Source: Xylona heveae TC161 | Lineage: Eukaryota > Ascomycota > Xylonomycetes > Xylonales > Xylonaceae | DNA: 64,000 nt | Direction of reading: 5' to 3' | Assembly (NCBI RefSeq): GCF_001619985.1 | Contig: NW_017264195.1 | Coordinates: 2,232,001 to 2,296,000, forward strand | Shown here: positions 1 through 11,393 of the stretch, one piece after another | How the letters are laid out: the number at the start of each line of letters is the position of its first letter | How positions within the stretch are numbered: the first letter of the stretch is position 1 | Program-made: the position numbers and the translations under genes | Notes under the pieces: generated by a model | What the model saw: only the letters and a program-made list of their open reading frames with translations | The model's database searches: none | Told to the model about the DNA's origin: nothing

Positions 1-543
1 AGCAACCGGCCGCCTAAATTGCCGGGGCTGGTTTGCTGTCCTAAGCATATTCATATACTTATCTCTCGAGAAGCAATTTATTACAATTTGTTTAAAAAAT
101 CATGTGGCCTATTAAACTGAAACTGCAAATGACGACAATTTGAATATCAAGAAACCGGTTACTGTTCTTAACACCTTGTCCGCAAATGCTTTGGCAGAGG
201 GCCCTTGTTTTAGGAGCTTGAACGCCCAAATGGATGTTCCTTTTCTCAAACCCTATGCTACATGTCCAATCAACCAGAACATGGGGGCATTACGAGGCAG
301 TCTACAATAGCCATGTCATGCAACTGTACTGAAATGATCTTCAATCTGAAAGGAAATGTAAATTGATATTTCATAAGGTGAAATGAAAATGAACAGCCGA
401 TAGGAGAAAAATTTGAAGCATCATGCAATAGGAGTGAGCTCTGAAGAGCTCCGCCAAGGGAAAAAGCTTCCCTAGTTTAAGAATCTACCGTAACCGGCCC
501 ATCAAATGTAAACAACTTTAATAGAATAAAAGAGACCAAGAAC
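1..543. other. Intergenic, left window edge
   Basis: No convincing reading frame on either strand. The right part is the 3' flank of PRE4, which is on the minus strand. Composition is ordinary and mildly AT-rich, and I see no repeat, tRNA or mobile element. Confidence 0.6.
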
Positions 544-1621
544 TTAGACTACCTGCGCACCATAGCCACGAATACGGTCAGCAAACGCCCAGCTCTGGTT
601 CTCGAGCTTCTCATCCTCCTTGAGGTCAACACCTTCCTTTGTGATCACAGCTATCGAGTACTTGTCCAAACTGCGGGCGTCCCGGTAGAAGAGAACCTTC
701 ATGCACTTCTTGATCGCCTCCACTGCCGTCTCTTGCGTCAAGTTCTCTGCTGCCTTTTCATCCGGCACGTACTCTCGCAGGACAGGCTGAGCCAAGTGGG
801 CACCGAATCCAGTCGCAAGCGAAGGGGACGAGTATCTTGTTCCCAAAAGGTCGACATAAGCCAGGAACGGCTTCTCTTCGCCATCGAGACCGGCAACTAG
901 GATCGCGTTCCACAGCGGATTGAAATCAGAACGGCGCTTATACATGACTTTGGTGAGATACGTGTGCAGGTTCTGCGCGTTGAGGCGGTGGCCCTCCGGA
1001 TAATAGTTCTCCTCAATGTCGAGCGAGTTAAGCAGGCGGTCGAGATACTGCATGTCCGAGACGTCGCCGCCGAAGCCGACGACCGTGGTGTCGTTGAAAG
1101 TTCGCAGACGCTTGACGTCGGTGAAGCGAGCGAGGGAGCCATATGATGCTGTTACGCAACGATAAGTTTGGATTAGCAAGTTGAGTCACTACGCTTTCCT
1201 TTGACGATGGATAGTGCAATCAAATTGTGGATGGATGTCTGATGTCGGCCCGAGAGCTCTCTGGGCTGTTCGCGATCTAGAGAAAGAAGACAGCGATAAA
1301 ACGTACCCAAGTTATCTGCGGCAATGACCACACCGTCCTTGAATTTGATTGCGAGTACTGATGTTCCTGTTACTATCGGCGACTGGGTGTGCTGCTTCGG
1401 TCCGGTCATCTGGAGGTATGAATGATTGTAGGCGCCGTAAACATCATCTCGGGGCTATTGTTTTCAAATATCCATCATTAGCTGCCTGTTTAATGCAATG
1501 TAAATGAGTTCGTCGGAGACAGGCTCCGGAATGCATCGCTGCGCTGTGAAGGGCGGCGGAGTCGTCACCGATGAAGGATTGCAGGACTTACACGGCCCCA
1601 GGCCTGAGGGAAGTGGTTCAT
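544..1621 (-). CDS. PRE4: 20S proteasome subunit beta type-7 (Pre4)
   Basis: Structural, non-catalytic beta7 subunit of the 20S proteasome core, acting in cytosol and nucleus. I model three exons: 1592-1621, 1307-1454 and 544-1148, giving 260 aa. The 10-residue first exon ([10 protein letters not shown]) is too short to stand alone as a frame but matches how fungal beta7 proteins begin. The beta-subunit core starts [20 protein letters not shown], continues with [14 protein letters not shown] across intron 2, and ends GYGAQVV. The segments [13 protein letters not shown] and [12 protein letters not shown] match human PSMB4 and yeast Pre4 as I recall them. Intron donors are GTAAGT and GTACGT, and the acceptors are ATAG and ACAG. 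It is one of three proteasome core genes in this window. Confidence 0.95.
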
Positions 1622-2039
1622 GATGTAGAGGAAATTGAGAGAATTATGGAAATAGCCGGAGGACTAAGAAAAAAATCGAATCGCAGTGAAAAGAAGATAA
1701 AAGGGGACGGGTTCGCGGAGAAATGGTTCTAAGAATCGCTGACGTTGGCTAAGCTCTCTTGCTGTTACCTAGAGCTTGAGGTTAAGCGTAAAGGGTAATA
1801 GGCGGTGCGCCGTAGACAAACGCAACAAGCGCGAATCACGTGGCAGACGTCAATAAGCAACAAAATGCGTAATTTATTCTTGGAGACAAAGGGAAATAGG
1901 TCCTTTTATTTGGTTTTGAAGAAATGGTGTTTTTATATATAAAAGAAATTATCGACTTTACAGAGGAAGATGCCCTGTTTTGTGCCCTAAAACGCCCCTT
2001 TGAGACAAGAAAACCCGCCAGCAGTAAACCGAGAAATGA
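1622..2039. promoter_or_regulatory. PRE4 upstream region
   Basis: 418 bp between the PRE4 start codon and the stop of the HCNGP-like gene, both on the minus strand, so it should hold the PRE4 promoter and the 3' flank of the upstream gene. I do not see a clear copy of the yeast proteasome element GGTGGCAAA. Confidence 0.45.
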
Positions 2040-3133
2040 TCACCTGGATCTTGATCGTCTGCGCCGCGGCGACCTTGACCTGCTGCGATCTCTGCTTCTG
2101 TATCCTTCATATCGGCCTCCTCGCCTTTCAAGATCTTTTCGTTTTCGGCTGTCCTGGACCTGGGGAGAGCGGGTCCTTTCGCGGTCTAGTCCGGCCATTA
2201 CTCTCTCTGCAGCGCTACCTCTCATACTTGGTCGACCGCTGCCCGTTGATCCTGGTGTTGCAACCCGACTAGAATCGCCCGAAGCAGCAGCTGGCACAAA
2301 ATCGATAGCCTCCCTCTGCATTTTTGCCTTTTCTTCCTCTTTCCGTTTCAATACTTCTTGCTGGCTCTTCGCGAGCTCTTCCTTGTATGCCCATTCAGGA
2401 AATGCTTGCGGATCCCATATATCACTTGGTAGAGTAGTTGCGTATTGCGTCTGGTCATCGATTCCAGCAAAAGATCTCAATTTCTGCAAGAGGCTCGGGT
2501 TCTTCAGCGCCGATGATTTGGAGAGCTTGTCGTTAAAATGGACGCCTTCTCTCTTTAATTGAAGGAAATGCGCAAATTTTGCTGTTGTCCGTGGCGGCGG
2601 TGATCCAGGGGGCGAAGGAGGAATATCGAGGTTTGGTACAGTAGGTAATGTTAGGTCGCGCAACAGTGATCGATTTGCGCTGTACGGAGACTGCGGCCTT
2701 GATTCTGCCCCGTCCATCGGAGGCGGTGATGCCGGCGGTCCAGTTGGCCCAACCATTGGTCCTTCAACTGCTGATTCTTCTTGAATGGATGTGGAAGCGG
2801 GCTCCGTCGGTGGTGCTGATGATATTGATTCCGCAGCCGCAGGATCCTTCTGTTCTGTAGAGAAAGTAGTTAGTATCAAAGTGGAAGTATCTCCAATTCC
2901 AATAAAAGGTACGCACCTATTGTAGAAAAATTATCCTTTTTCACTATCTCAGGAGCTGGTCCTTCTGCCTTCCGTCTGTAACGTTAGCTTCTCATTGATC
3001 CCACTACTGTGTTGGTGCTCTTGTTTCTGCCGATGCGACTTACTGCTTCGCCCTTTTGTGGCTTCACTTGCTGAGCTGGAGACTTGCCAACATCTTCTTC
3101 GTCGCTGCTCTCGTAAGCACCGAGCCCAAGCAT
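2040..3133 (-). CDS. HCNGP/SAP30BP-like nuclear protein
   Basis: Homologue of the HCNGP (SAP30-binding protein) family, nuclear proteins linked to transcription and pre-mRNA splicing. I model exons 3044-3133, 2917-2968 and 2040-2854, giving 318 aa. The start MLGLGAYESSDEED is typical of fungal members. The diagnostic HCNGP block lies near residues 140-190: HFLQLKREGVHFND, then LRSFAGIDDQTQYATTLP, then DIWDP. A charged helix with EELAKSQQEVLKRKEEEKAK follows, and the protein ends in an Arg/Ser tail (about 275-318) like those of splicing factors. Intron 1 only keeps frame if it ends at an AAG acceptor (2969-2971); the upstream CAG, 8 nt after the GCTAAC branch site, gives an early stop. Shares a divergent promoter with PRE7. 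Confidence 0.85.
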
Positions 3134-3452
3134 TATCTGGCTCACGCTTTAAACAGCTTTCCAAGACGGTCAATTGAGTACAGGGATTTTGGTAATTTAT
3201 TGGAGAACCAGCGTCGGGAGTTTAGGTGGTAAATCGGCTGTATTATTGAAGCGCCTGGGAACTTTAGCGCCAAGGCAACCTTAGCCGCGGCGAGCTGCGC
3301 GTCAACCCTTTGGTGAGGTAACCGTAGACCATCTAACCATTAAGTTAGTCCCTACGAACTCTCCAGTTACTCCAAGCAACCTTTCCAGCCTTACATCCTC
3401 TTCCCACTTTTCTCCCGGGCTTCCATTCAAGCTCAAAATAGTCATCCGAAAA
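3134..3452. promoter_or_regulatory. Divergent promoter, HCNGP-like / PRE7
   Basis: 319 bp between two start codons facing apart. It contains pyrimidine-rich sequence just before the PRE7 ATG and no frame of note. The AGGCAACCTTAG segment is loosely like the GGTTGC motif near PRE10, but the match is too weak to claim a shared site. Confidence 0.5.
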
Positions 3453-4348
3453 ATGGCATCCGCATTCATGCAGCCCGGCTTCGGCGAAGCTCCAGGCTAT
3501 TCATTTTCGCAAGCACCGACAGTAGCAGCTTCCGGCGCCCGAGAGCATAGCTTCTACCCGTAAGCCCTACCAACATTCTGCGTTATACCAGCTCAGTTCC
3601 ATCATCGTTGCAGCCTATATAGGATTATTCCACATTTTCTAACACATCTTTTTCAAACAGGTACACAGACAACGGTGGATCAACGCTAGGTATCACTGGA
3701 CAAGACTTCGCCATCTTGGCTGGCGACACTCGATCAACTTCTGGCTACAACATCAACACGCGATACGCCCCGAAAGTATTTCGGATCGGATCAGACGATG
3801 AGAGTGGCGCTGGCGGACACATTGTTCTGGCAGTCTGCGGATTTGCTGCTGACGGAGAGGCGCTGAAGGAGCGACTGGACGCTATGGTGAAGATGTACCG
3901 CTACCAACACGGCAAGCCAATGTCGGTCAAGGCATGTGCGCAGCGTCTTGCCACGATTCTATACCAGAAGCGATTTTTCCCTTACTATGTGCATGCCATT
4001 CTCGGCGGCTTGGACGAGGAGGGCAAGGGTGCTCTATACAGCTACGACCCCGTCGGATCGTACGAGCGGGAACAGTGCCGAGCGGCAGGTGCGGCCGCGA
4101 GCTTGATCATGCCCTTCTTGGACAATCAAGTCAACTTCAAGAACCAGTTTGTTCCGGGATCGGGCGTCGGCCATTTCCTTGAGGCGCGGGAACCGCTACC
4201 TCTGCCGAGAAAAGACGTCGAAGAGCTGGTGCGGGATGCATTCTCCAGCGCAGTGGAGAGACATATTGAAGTCGGTGATGGCTTGCAGATGATGGTCATT
4301 ACCAAGGACGGTGTGGAGGAGATCTATCATCCATTGAAGCGGGATTAG
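3453..4348 (+). CDS. PRE7: 20S proteasome subunit beta type-6 (Pre7)
   Basis: Structural beta6 subunit of the 20S proteasome (PSMB1 in animals). Two exons, 3453-3559 and 3661-4348, joined through a GTAAGC donor and AACAG acceptor inside the codon for the Pro of FYPYTDNGG, give 264 aa. The sequence tracks yeast Pre7 closely: ILAGDTRSTSGYNINTRY, then QKRFFPYYVHAILGGLDE, then YDPVGSYEREQCRAAGAAAS, then PFLDNQVNFKNQ, and the conserved end YHPLKRD. No catalytic Thr is expected, because beta6 is inactive. The start is the ATG directly upstream of MASAFMQPGFGE; a shorter open frame beginning in exon 2 is not the true start. Confidence 0.96.
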
Positions 4349-4769
4349 AAGCGCGATATTCGGCTGAACACATTTCGTATCCTTTGTTCTCGCGGAAGAT
4401 AGTATTTGTACTCAGGTTTATTAAGGGTTTATATTCAATGCATGATCACGTTTACTACGATTAAATGAAACTTCAACTTGTATGGAAGGAACGGAAGTGG
4501 AGCTGTATTTTTGTGAAGAAGAACGCCCTGCCTCATTTCATAGCTGTCGTAGAAAACGCCATCGATTCTGCTTGTATTATTTCCGTGATATGGTTGCCAT
4601 GTGCAAGGGGGAAATAAAGAAGAAAGAGCCAAAGAATAAAACGCCGGCCATGCAAAGATCCTTGATGTGAAATGCCCAAAAACGAAGAACGAGCCGTGCC
4701 AACGCCGATCCGCCCAAAGCCCAAGCCGATGCATAAGTCAAACCTTTTATGATACAGTAATGCCAGCAA
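4349..4769. other. Convergent intergenic PRE7 / MDM31
   Basis: Both neighbouring genes end here, so the stretch should hold two 3' UTRs and terminators. The short frames on both strands show no family resemblance. Confidence 0.5.
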
Positions 4770-7074
4770 TTAGGCAATATTACCTGCCATGCCTATGAAA
4801 AGAGCCTGCGCAGCTAATTGAAGAGACCATAGTCCTACCTTTTTGAAACGACGCATGCGAGCTTCTTGATCGACAACATCCCGAGCAAATGCTTCATATG
4901 TCTGGAGCTTGGATTAGCTGGAGTCTTAGAGCAATTTGAGACATTCGCGCTTACCTCAGCAGACAAATCGTCCATTAAACCGCTGTCGTAAATCGTCCAG
5001 CTTCCATCGAACTCGCTGGCCCTCTTTACTACCCGACAGTTGATTGGGATGAATGTGCGTCTTGAATTCATGTATGCGACAATTGGTCGAATAAGAGCAT
5101 TGTTGATGTATGAGAGATCTCTGGTAAACAAAGGAACGCCCGCTCGAATGTCATTCAGATGGACTCTAAGGTCCATGACAAGGAATCTCTTCTCGTCATC
5201 CGCCTTCTGAGTGGTTGGCGAAGGCGCTTCTTCCGAGTCCTTTTCCTCGGAGGACTTAGTGTTTCTGATCCCTGTGTAGTCCGAAATATATCGATTGCTT
5301 GTGACGGTGGCTTCCATTCGATCGTAGAAATCGGACATAACTTTCGCGATACTTTCGTCAGTATCGGCTGGGAGCATGATGTCGGCAACAATATCAACAT
5401 TGCCCTCGCGAATCCATGAAAATGGACCCTCAATACCGCGATTCAAATGATCAATGTTCAAACCATCAATTCGTAATCGACTATGCTTCTTCCAAGGATT
5501 TGGCGCTCCAGTAGCTTCCAGACCCTCTTTGAGCTGGGCCCCTGTTTGGCCGTGCGTTTGGCGTGGATGGATGGTGAATAAAGAGTCATCAAACGACCCT
5601 GACATCATATTTGCCGATAGAAAGTCGTAGAATAGCCATTGCTTTCTCAGCTGCGGAAGATCACAGGAGTAAATGCTGACGGAGAATGGACGGAAATCGC
5701 CTGGTTGGTAAACTGTGACGAGGAGATCCTCCATTTTGAAAGATTCGAGTTCAAAATCGCCAGGCAGATGTTCGTGTCTATAGCTTCTCGGATCGACATC
5801 CTCGTCTGACCAATAGACCGACCTACGGTCCACCACGCCGCGAACGCCTTTCACCTCCACGTTGCGTAGCAGTCCTTTTCCGTTGAACCACTTGGTAAAG
5901 GATAAGGTGACGTTGACATTTTCAATTGACAAGTCAAACTGAGTATAGTTATCATCCTCGTCCTCTTCAAGTCCAGTAGATGCGGCTTCTTCCTGGGTTT
6001 CATATTCTTTCGCCCTTTCAGCGGCTGCCGCTGCGGCAGCGCTTGCGGACGAACCCTTTGTTACTTTGGACTTTCCTAAACCAGGTCTTTTCGAAACGAA
6101 GACATTTTTGAGCGAAATCACACCATCCCCCCACTTAGGCACGATGGCAGATTCGAAGACAACCTTCACGCCAGATGATTTAGTAAGATAATTACCGATC
6201 CACCTTGTAAGAGTCTCTGGGTAAAACTGTCAGCACTGAAGTAAGCTGAGTAGTCAAGGAACCAACCTTGTGCAAATACAGTGTTGACTAAGAATATCAC
6301 GAGAGAGAAGAATGTTGTGGTCCCAACAATAATCCAAATCATATGCCCCACCAAAACCCAGGAGAAAAATGCACTGATATCGTCCATATTAAAGGGCCGC
6401 ACACTGCGGATGGAGAACCATTTAAATCGAACCTTTAATCGAGACCAGAACCCCGTTGCTGCTGCGAGAAGCTCTTCTTTCGAAGGCCGATGGATATTTG
6501 ACACTTGGGGTAGACGTTCTAAAATATGTTTATTTTGTTGGGACGAAGTACCGGAAGAATGTTCAGTGGCTGTGCTCTCCTTCGATTGCGAGTTATGTGA
6601 GGATTCGCGAGGTTGAGTAGCATGTTTCTCTCCAGTCTCACCACTTTTTGTGGCCGAGCTCTTGTTTCGTCTCCCAACCGCATCGCTGCGGACTTTTGCC
6701 TTGCTGCGAACGCCATTTTTCAATATCAGATTCCAGGTCGTGCCAACTGTATGGCTTGTAGAAGGACGCTGTCGAAGGAGATGTGTGTGAGCTACGGCGG
6801 TAGCAACTCCAGGAACTGATTTAGCCGGTTGCGAACGAAAAGACGAAGCGGCCGTTGAGAAGAGTCGATGAGATGAGGTGTTGTTTGTATGATTCAGACC
6901 GGGGAAATTAAAATTGGTCTTAATGCGAGTTGTTGGTATCACTGGACGAGACACAGAAGCTGCTGGAGATAGAATGCACTGTAGAGTGAGCGGACTTGCT
7001 CGTGTGGCTTTGTATAGAGGGCTAGCTGAAGCCCAGAGCTGAGCACATATCCTGCTTCGTACATCGCCAGTCAT
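4770..7074 (-). CDS. MDM31: Mitochondrial distribution and morphology protein Mdm31/Mdm32 family
   Basis: Inner-membrane protein needed for mitochondrial shape, nucleoid stability and cardiolipin homeostasis in yeast. Exons 6267-7074, 4955-6216 and 4770-4901 give 733 aa. The N-terminus is Arg/Ser-rich and suited to mitochondrial import. A transmembrane segment lies near 235-270 (VLVGHMIWIIVG, FFSLVIFLVNTVF). The family signature follows across intron 1: FAQETLTRWIGNYLTKSSGV, then VVFESAIVPKWGDGVISLKN. The C-terminus has a second membrane segment, VGLWSLQLAAQALFIGMAG. Introns are 50 and 53 nt with CCAG acceptors. Mdm31 and Mdm32 are paralogues; the name follows the single-copy filamentous fungal convention. 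Divergent from PNO1. Confidence 0.9.
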
Positions 7075-7592
7075 GATCCTGAAAACATGATCATCAGACC
7101 TACTTCAATGCACTGGTCTGAAAGGTTTGCGAGCAATATTGGGTGCGATTCAAGTGAGTTCGGTCGCTCGCATGCAACAAGAAACCTCTGGGGACTCCAG
7201 GATAGTAATGACGAGAGCAGAATTTCCGGGCTAAAGGCTGGAAGCTACAGAGTTACCGAAGACTCGCACGCGTTTTTGCGGAGCTAACCTTGTACCTCTT
7301 CTCGTGTCTTCGCTTCCCGCGTCCGTCCGCATTCTAAGGTAGCCAGCTATAGTGTCTCGGCTGATTGTCCAATCAGATAAGACCAGTCAACAAAACACTA
7401 AAGAAAAGTCGGTGATTATCGACCTTGAGGGGAACCTGATAGCAGAAAGAAACTCTGGCTTCGGTGACTTTTTCTGCCCTCACTATACGACTCTGCTGCT
7501 CCCTGTTCAGCGTCTTTCGAACGACACCCACACCTTGAAAGAGAGAAAATTGCGACGAATTCGTGTTCTCAGACGAAAATCGAAACGTGAAA
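7075..7592. promoter_or_regulatory. Divergent promoter, MDM31 / PNO1
   Basis: 518 bp between two outward-facing start codons. Open frames of 66 and 106 codons on the plus strand here have no recognisable similarity and overlap the PNO1 leader, so I treat them as chance. Confidence 0.5.
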
Positions 7593-8496
7593 ATGCCCGC
7601 TCCTACCGCTTTATTACGACGGCCGGGCGAACTGGCCGCAGAAGAAACTATCCCAGTCCCGGGTCAAGGTAATGGCTAATCGGCTTTGCTAAGAGAAAGG
7701 AATAGTGAGCACTGACTTGGTTGAACAGTTGACGAGGAACTTTTACTGGATGGCGGCGCAGGCGTTGCTGAGCCTGCCAATATCGGCACAGGACTGCCAG
7801 CTCAAAATCAATCAGAGGACACAGAGATGCATATTGACGAGGAGGGGCGACCGCAATTTGCGCCGGCGAAGAATACCGATGGACCCTTCCGAGCTGAGAC
7901 TCGCAAGGTCCCCATTCCTCCCCACCGTATGTCGCCGCTCAAGTCGTGCTGGACGAAGGTCTATCCTCCTCTGGTCGAGCACTTGAAACTACAAGTACGA
8001 ATGAATATGAAGAACAAGGCGGTCGAGCTACGCTCGTCAAAGCACACTGATGACCCTGGTGCGCTTCAGAAAGGAGCAGACTTCATCAAAGCGTTCAGTC
8101 TGGGTTTTGACGTTGATGATGCCATTGCCCTTCTGCGATTGGATGACCTGTATATCGAGACTTTTGAGATCAAGGACGTCAAGACTTTGAACGGCGAACA
8201 TCTATCGCGTGCTATTGGCCGTATTGCTGGAAAGGATGGAAAGACAAAATTCGCCATTGAAAACGCCAGTCGGACAAGAGTTGTCCTTGCCGACCAAAAG
8301 ATTCATATCCTCGGCGGCTTCAAGAATATTCATATTGCCAGAGAGGCTATTGTTAGCCTGATTTTGGGAAGCCCTCCGGTATGTGCACGCCCGAAATTTT
8401 TCAATATTTTTACCTGCCGCATGCTAATTCATTCTTTAGGGCAAGGTTTATGGCAACCTGAGGACCGTCGCCTCTCGTATGAAGGAAAGATTCTAA
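7593..8496 (+). CDS. PNO1: KH-domain rRNA-processing protein Pno1/Dim2
   Basis: Essential 90S/pre-40S factor. It binds the 3' end of 18S rRNA near cleavage site D, partners the endonuclease Nob1, and recruits the dimethylase Dim1. Three exons, 7593-7668, 7729-8378 and 8440-8496, give 260 aa, normal for the family. The N-terminal third is acidic and poorly conserved. The conserved part begins PIPPHRMSPLKSCWTKVYPP and LVEHLKLQVRMNMK, followed by FIKAFSLGFDVDDAIALLRL. The C-terminal KH domain has HLSRAIGRIAGKDGKTKFAI, then IHILGGFKNIHIAREAIVSL, and the terminal GNLRTVASRMKERF. Acceptors are AACAG and TTTAG. Confidence 0.96.
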
Positions 8497-8853
8497 GTGG
8501 ATTGTTTGAACGTGTCACAAAACTGCATTTAAATAAGGAGTACGGGGTTATCGGCGCTTAGGGAGAAAGATTCTGTCCTCGGAGATTCGACAAACAGTTT
8601 CCTATTCGACATATATCTGAGCGTTCCGCCTATACAATGGTCTGTGGATATTTACGTCTTGGTATTTTGGGTGAAATGGTTTACTGTCTGATCAAGAGAG
8701 TCTACCACCTGGCTTCCAAGTCAAAAGCTATATTCCATGATTAGCACCTCTTCGAACGTATGATGATGTAAATATTAAGTATTTCAGCATTAGCTTGATG
8801 AACTATGCGCAGTGGTATTTTTGCGAGAGATGTGAGTCGTGTAATCCGTCAGG
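8497..8853. other. Convergent intergenic PNO1 / MFS exporter
   Basis: 357 bp of 3' flanks from two converging genes. Nothing else visible. Confidence 0.5.
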
Positions 8854-10824
8854 TCAGTTCGTCTTTTGCTTGACCGAGCGCCACTCCATTGCCAGAGATC
8901 CGATGAGTGTGAGACATGTCAAGGCTAGCGGAAGATAGAATGTTTGTGTTATAGACTTGTCGTAGCCTTCCAGGACGCTGACAATCTCCTCCTTACTGAT
9001 GTATTTACTTAAATCTGAAAGACCCATGGAATCCAGCGCGGTAGCATTTAATGGAGGGTTGACGTTCTCCAACGCCGAGGCTAGACGACTGGTAAAAATT
9101 GTCTGAGCTAGGGGAACAGAGAGTGCCGGTCCTAAGGCTTGGGCAAACACGACGACAGCAATGCCCATCGGCACATCGCTCTGTGCAAGAATCGTCTGTG
9201 CAGCTATTTGGGGAGCTTGGAATCCTAAAGCTCCACCGAATCCCAAAAGCAGTTGATACCCTATAGAATCCGCCGGAGGGGCATTGATTTTGAGTGTTGT
9301 GAAAAGGCCCGCAGAGATGGGAGTTAGCAAGCTCGTAGCGATCATAAACGGAGTGTAAAATCCAGTAAGGGAGACTCCTGATCCACCAAGCACAAAGGCA
9401 ACCATTGAAGCACCAATCATTGGAATGGTCATAATGCCGGATTTAGCAGCAGAGACTCGTTTGACGGCCTGGAAGTATATCGGCAACTGGGTTGAGTAGT
9501 TAGCAACTTACTTTTGGGAAAATGAGCCCGTTTGACCTACATAGAAATAAAATACGTTCAATGCAGCATTGTTGAAGAAGCTGAACCACATGCCCGCGAG
9601 TATGCTTCTCCTGAGGATGATCCGCGGGGGTAAGATGGCTCTGTCCTGTCGTCGCTTCTGTAACCAAGCGAACGCGCCCAACAGTATTGCGAAGATGACA
9701 AAAAGGCAAATAATACGAACATCTGTCCAGCCATACTTTGTACCACCCCATTGAAGAGCCAGTAACAAGCAAACAACAGACGGTACGAAAATGGCTGAGC
9801 TTAAGAGATCTAATCTTGATACCTTTTCCTTCAATGGAAGCGACGTATCGGCGTTTACGCGGGGATTGTCGAAAAAGATGAGCACAAAGAGAAAAGTAAT
9901 CGCTCCCATGGGAAGAATGATGTAGAAACACCAGCGCCAAGACAGCTTTTCTGTGAGCACACCACCAACGAGTGGCCCTGCAATGTCCGAAATCATCTCG
10001 ATGGCGGCGAAGGACGCAGCATAGAATGATCGTGTCCGAAGAGGAATTGTTTGAGCAAGAATTCTGTGTGGTGTCAATCGTTATGTCATAGAAGAGAAGT
10101 CTTATGCCTTCTTTTTGGCATTTTCCGTCGTCAAAAGTAACATAAGGGCATACTTTCTACACCAAAGTATGGCCCATGGGGTTGTAACTTACGTGAAAAC
10201 GCCAGAGATTATACCCGCAGCCCCGAGACCCGATATCACACGCCCAAAAATCAAAGCTGCCGAAGTCGGCGCAATGCCGCAGAGCAGAGAACCAAGTTCG
10301 AAAATACAAACAGCGATGAGGAAGACTTTCTTGATCGAGAAGACCGTATATAGCTTCCCAAACATGAATTGGAATGAGCAGGACGTCAACCGGCTCGAGA
10401 AAAGTCAGGGAAAGGCCGGTATAGATACTCAATATTCTGTGCGATACTTACTATCCAGAGCTATACCAGCCCACATCAGCAATTGTTTTGAAGTGATTTG
10501 TTATGCTCGGTATAGCCGTGGCAATAACAGCGGTATCCTACAACAATTAAATTTCCAACTTGATCAATAAGCTTTTCATGGGCGGAATCGGCTCACTAAG
10601 GATGTAAGGATGAGACTGAGTCCTAATGCGAGCAGGATAGACAGTAATTTGACGCCTGTCGGATATACCCTCTCTTCATTCTGTGACGATTCCTCTACCT
10701 CAAGCGGCTCGAGACGAGGTGGACTGCTTTGTGTGTTGGTGTCTGCATGCTGAGAAGGATTGACAGGCTCCACGATGTTGGAAGCTTCTGCACCTGTGGA
10801 TTTGATCGTCTCAACTTGAGCCAT
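8854..10824 (-). CDS. MFS drug:H+ antiporter, DHA2 (14-TM) type
   Basis: Plasma-membrane exporter of the major facilitator superfamily, DHA2-like, as used for toxins and drugs. I model five exons: 10597-10824, 10452-10537, 10193-10393, 9541-10063 and 8854-9486, giving 556 aa, which fits a 14-spanner. A hydrophilic N-tail of about 55 residues precedes the first helix. Family marks follow in order: LDTAVIATAIPSI, DVGWYSSGYRLTSCSFQ, FGKLYTVFSIKKVF, FGRVISGLGAAGIISGVFT, GPLVGGVLTEKLSWRWCFYI (motif C), and YFYLPIYFQAVKRVSAAKSG. Intron 2 (10394-10451) appears to end in GAG; no other AG restores the frame across YRLTSC. The gene is divergent from a methyltransferase, but there is no polyketide or peptide synthase nearby. 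Substrate unknown. Confidence 0.9.
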
Positions 10825-11393
10825 TGCTGAGGAGATCCTCGTTGCTGTGTGACCTGTAGGGATCTAGGAGGTCAAGTATGGTTCAAGATGTATAGGTGGG
10901 CTAGGCAGCCATCATCTCTAGTGTATATCGCCATCGACTCCGCATTTCCCGTCTTTATCAGCTGGGCTAATCATAACAGTAGAGATCTCCTCTTCTCTAA
11001 ATGTCTTGTTTGGAAGTGACGGCAGGTTGGGCAAAAAATCTTATCCGAGCATAGTCTCGCCTGATAAATCCCAACGTGCTCAATCCTGGACGTTCTCCAA
11101 CTTAGCCAAAATGTCAATTAATCAAATGTCAATTCCACGTGTTGTAGTTCGTCCGTCAACTTGTGGGCGTATCTTAGGGTGTTGCCTATCCAGACTCGGT
11201 GCGAGTATATACCGAATTATAGCCAACATAGTTAGGACGGAACCCACCAGGCCACTAAACCTCCCGCTGACGCAACATCAGCCGCTGTTGACAGCAGCCA
11301 CAATATGTCCTTAAATTGAAAGAGTCAACCAACAGAAAAGCATCCATCTTCAGCATTTGTGACATTGAACGCCATCTGATCAGATTTTAAAAT
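10825..11393. promoter_or_regulatory. Divergent promoter, MFS exporter / methyltransferase
   Basis: 569 bp between two outward-facing start codons. A 102-codon plus-strand frame inside has no family resemblance. The region could co-regulate the two genes, but I see no named operator in it. Confidence 0.45.
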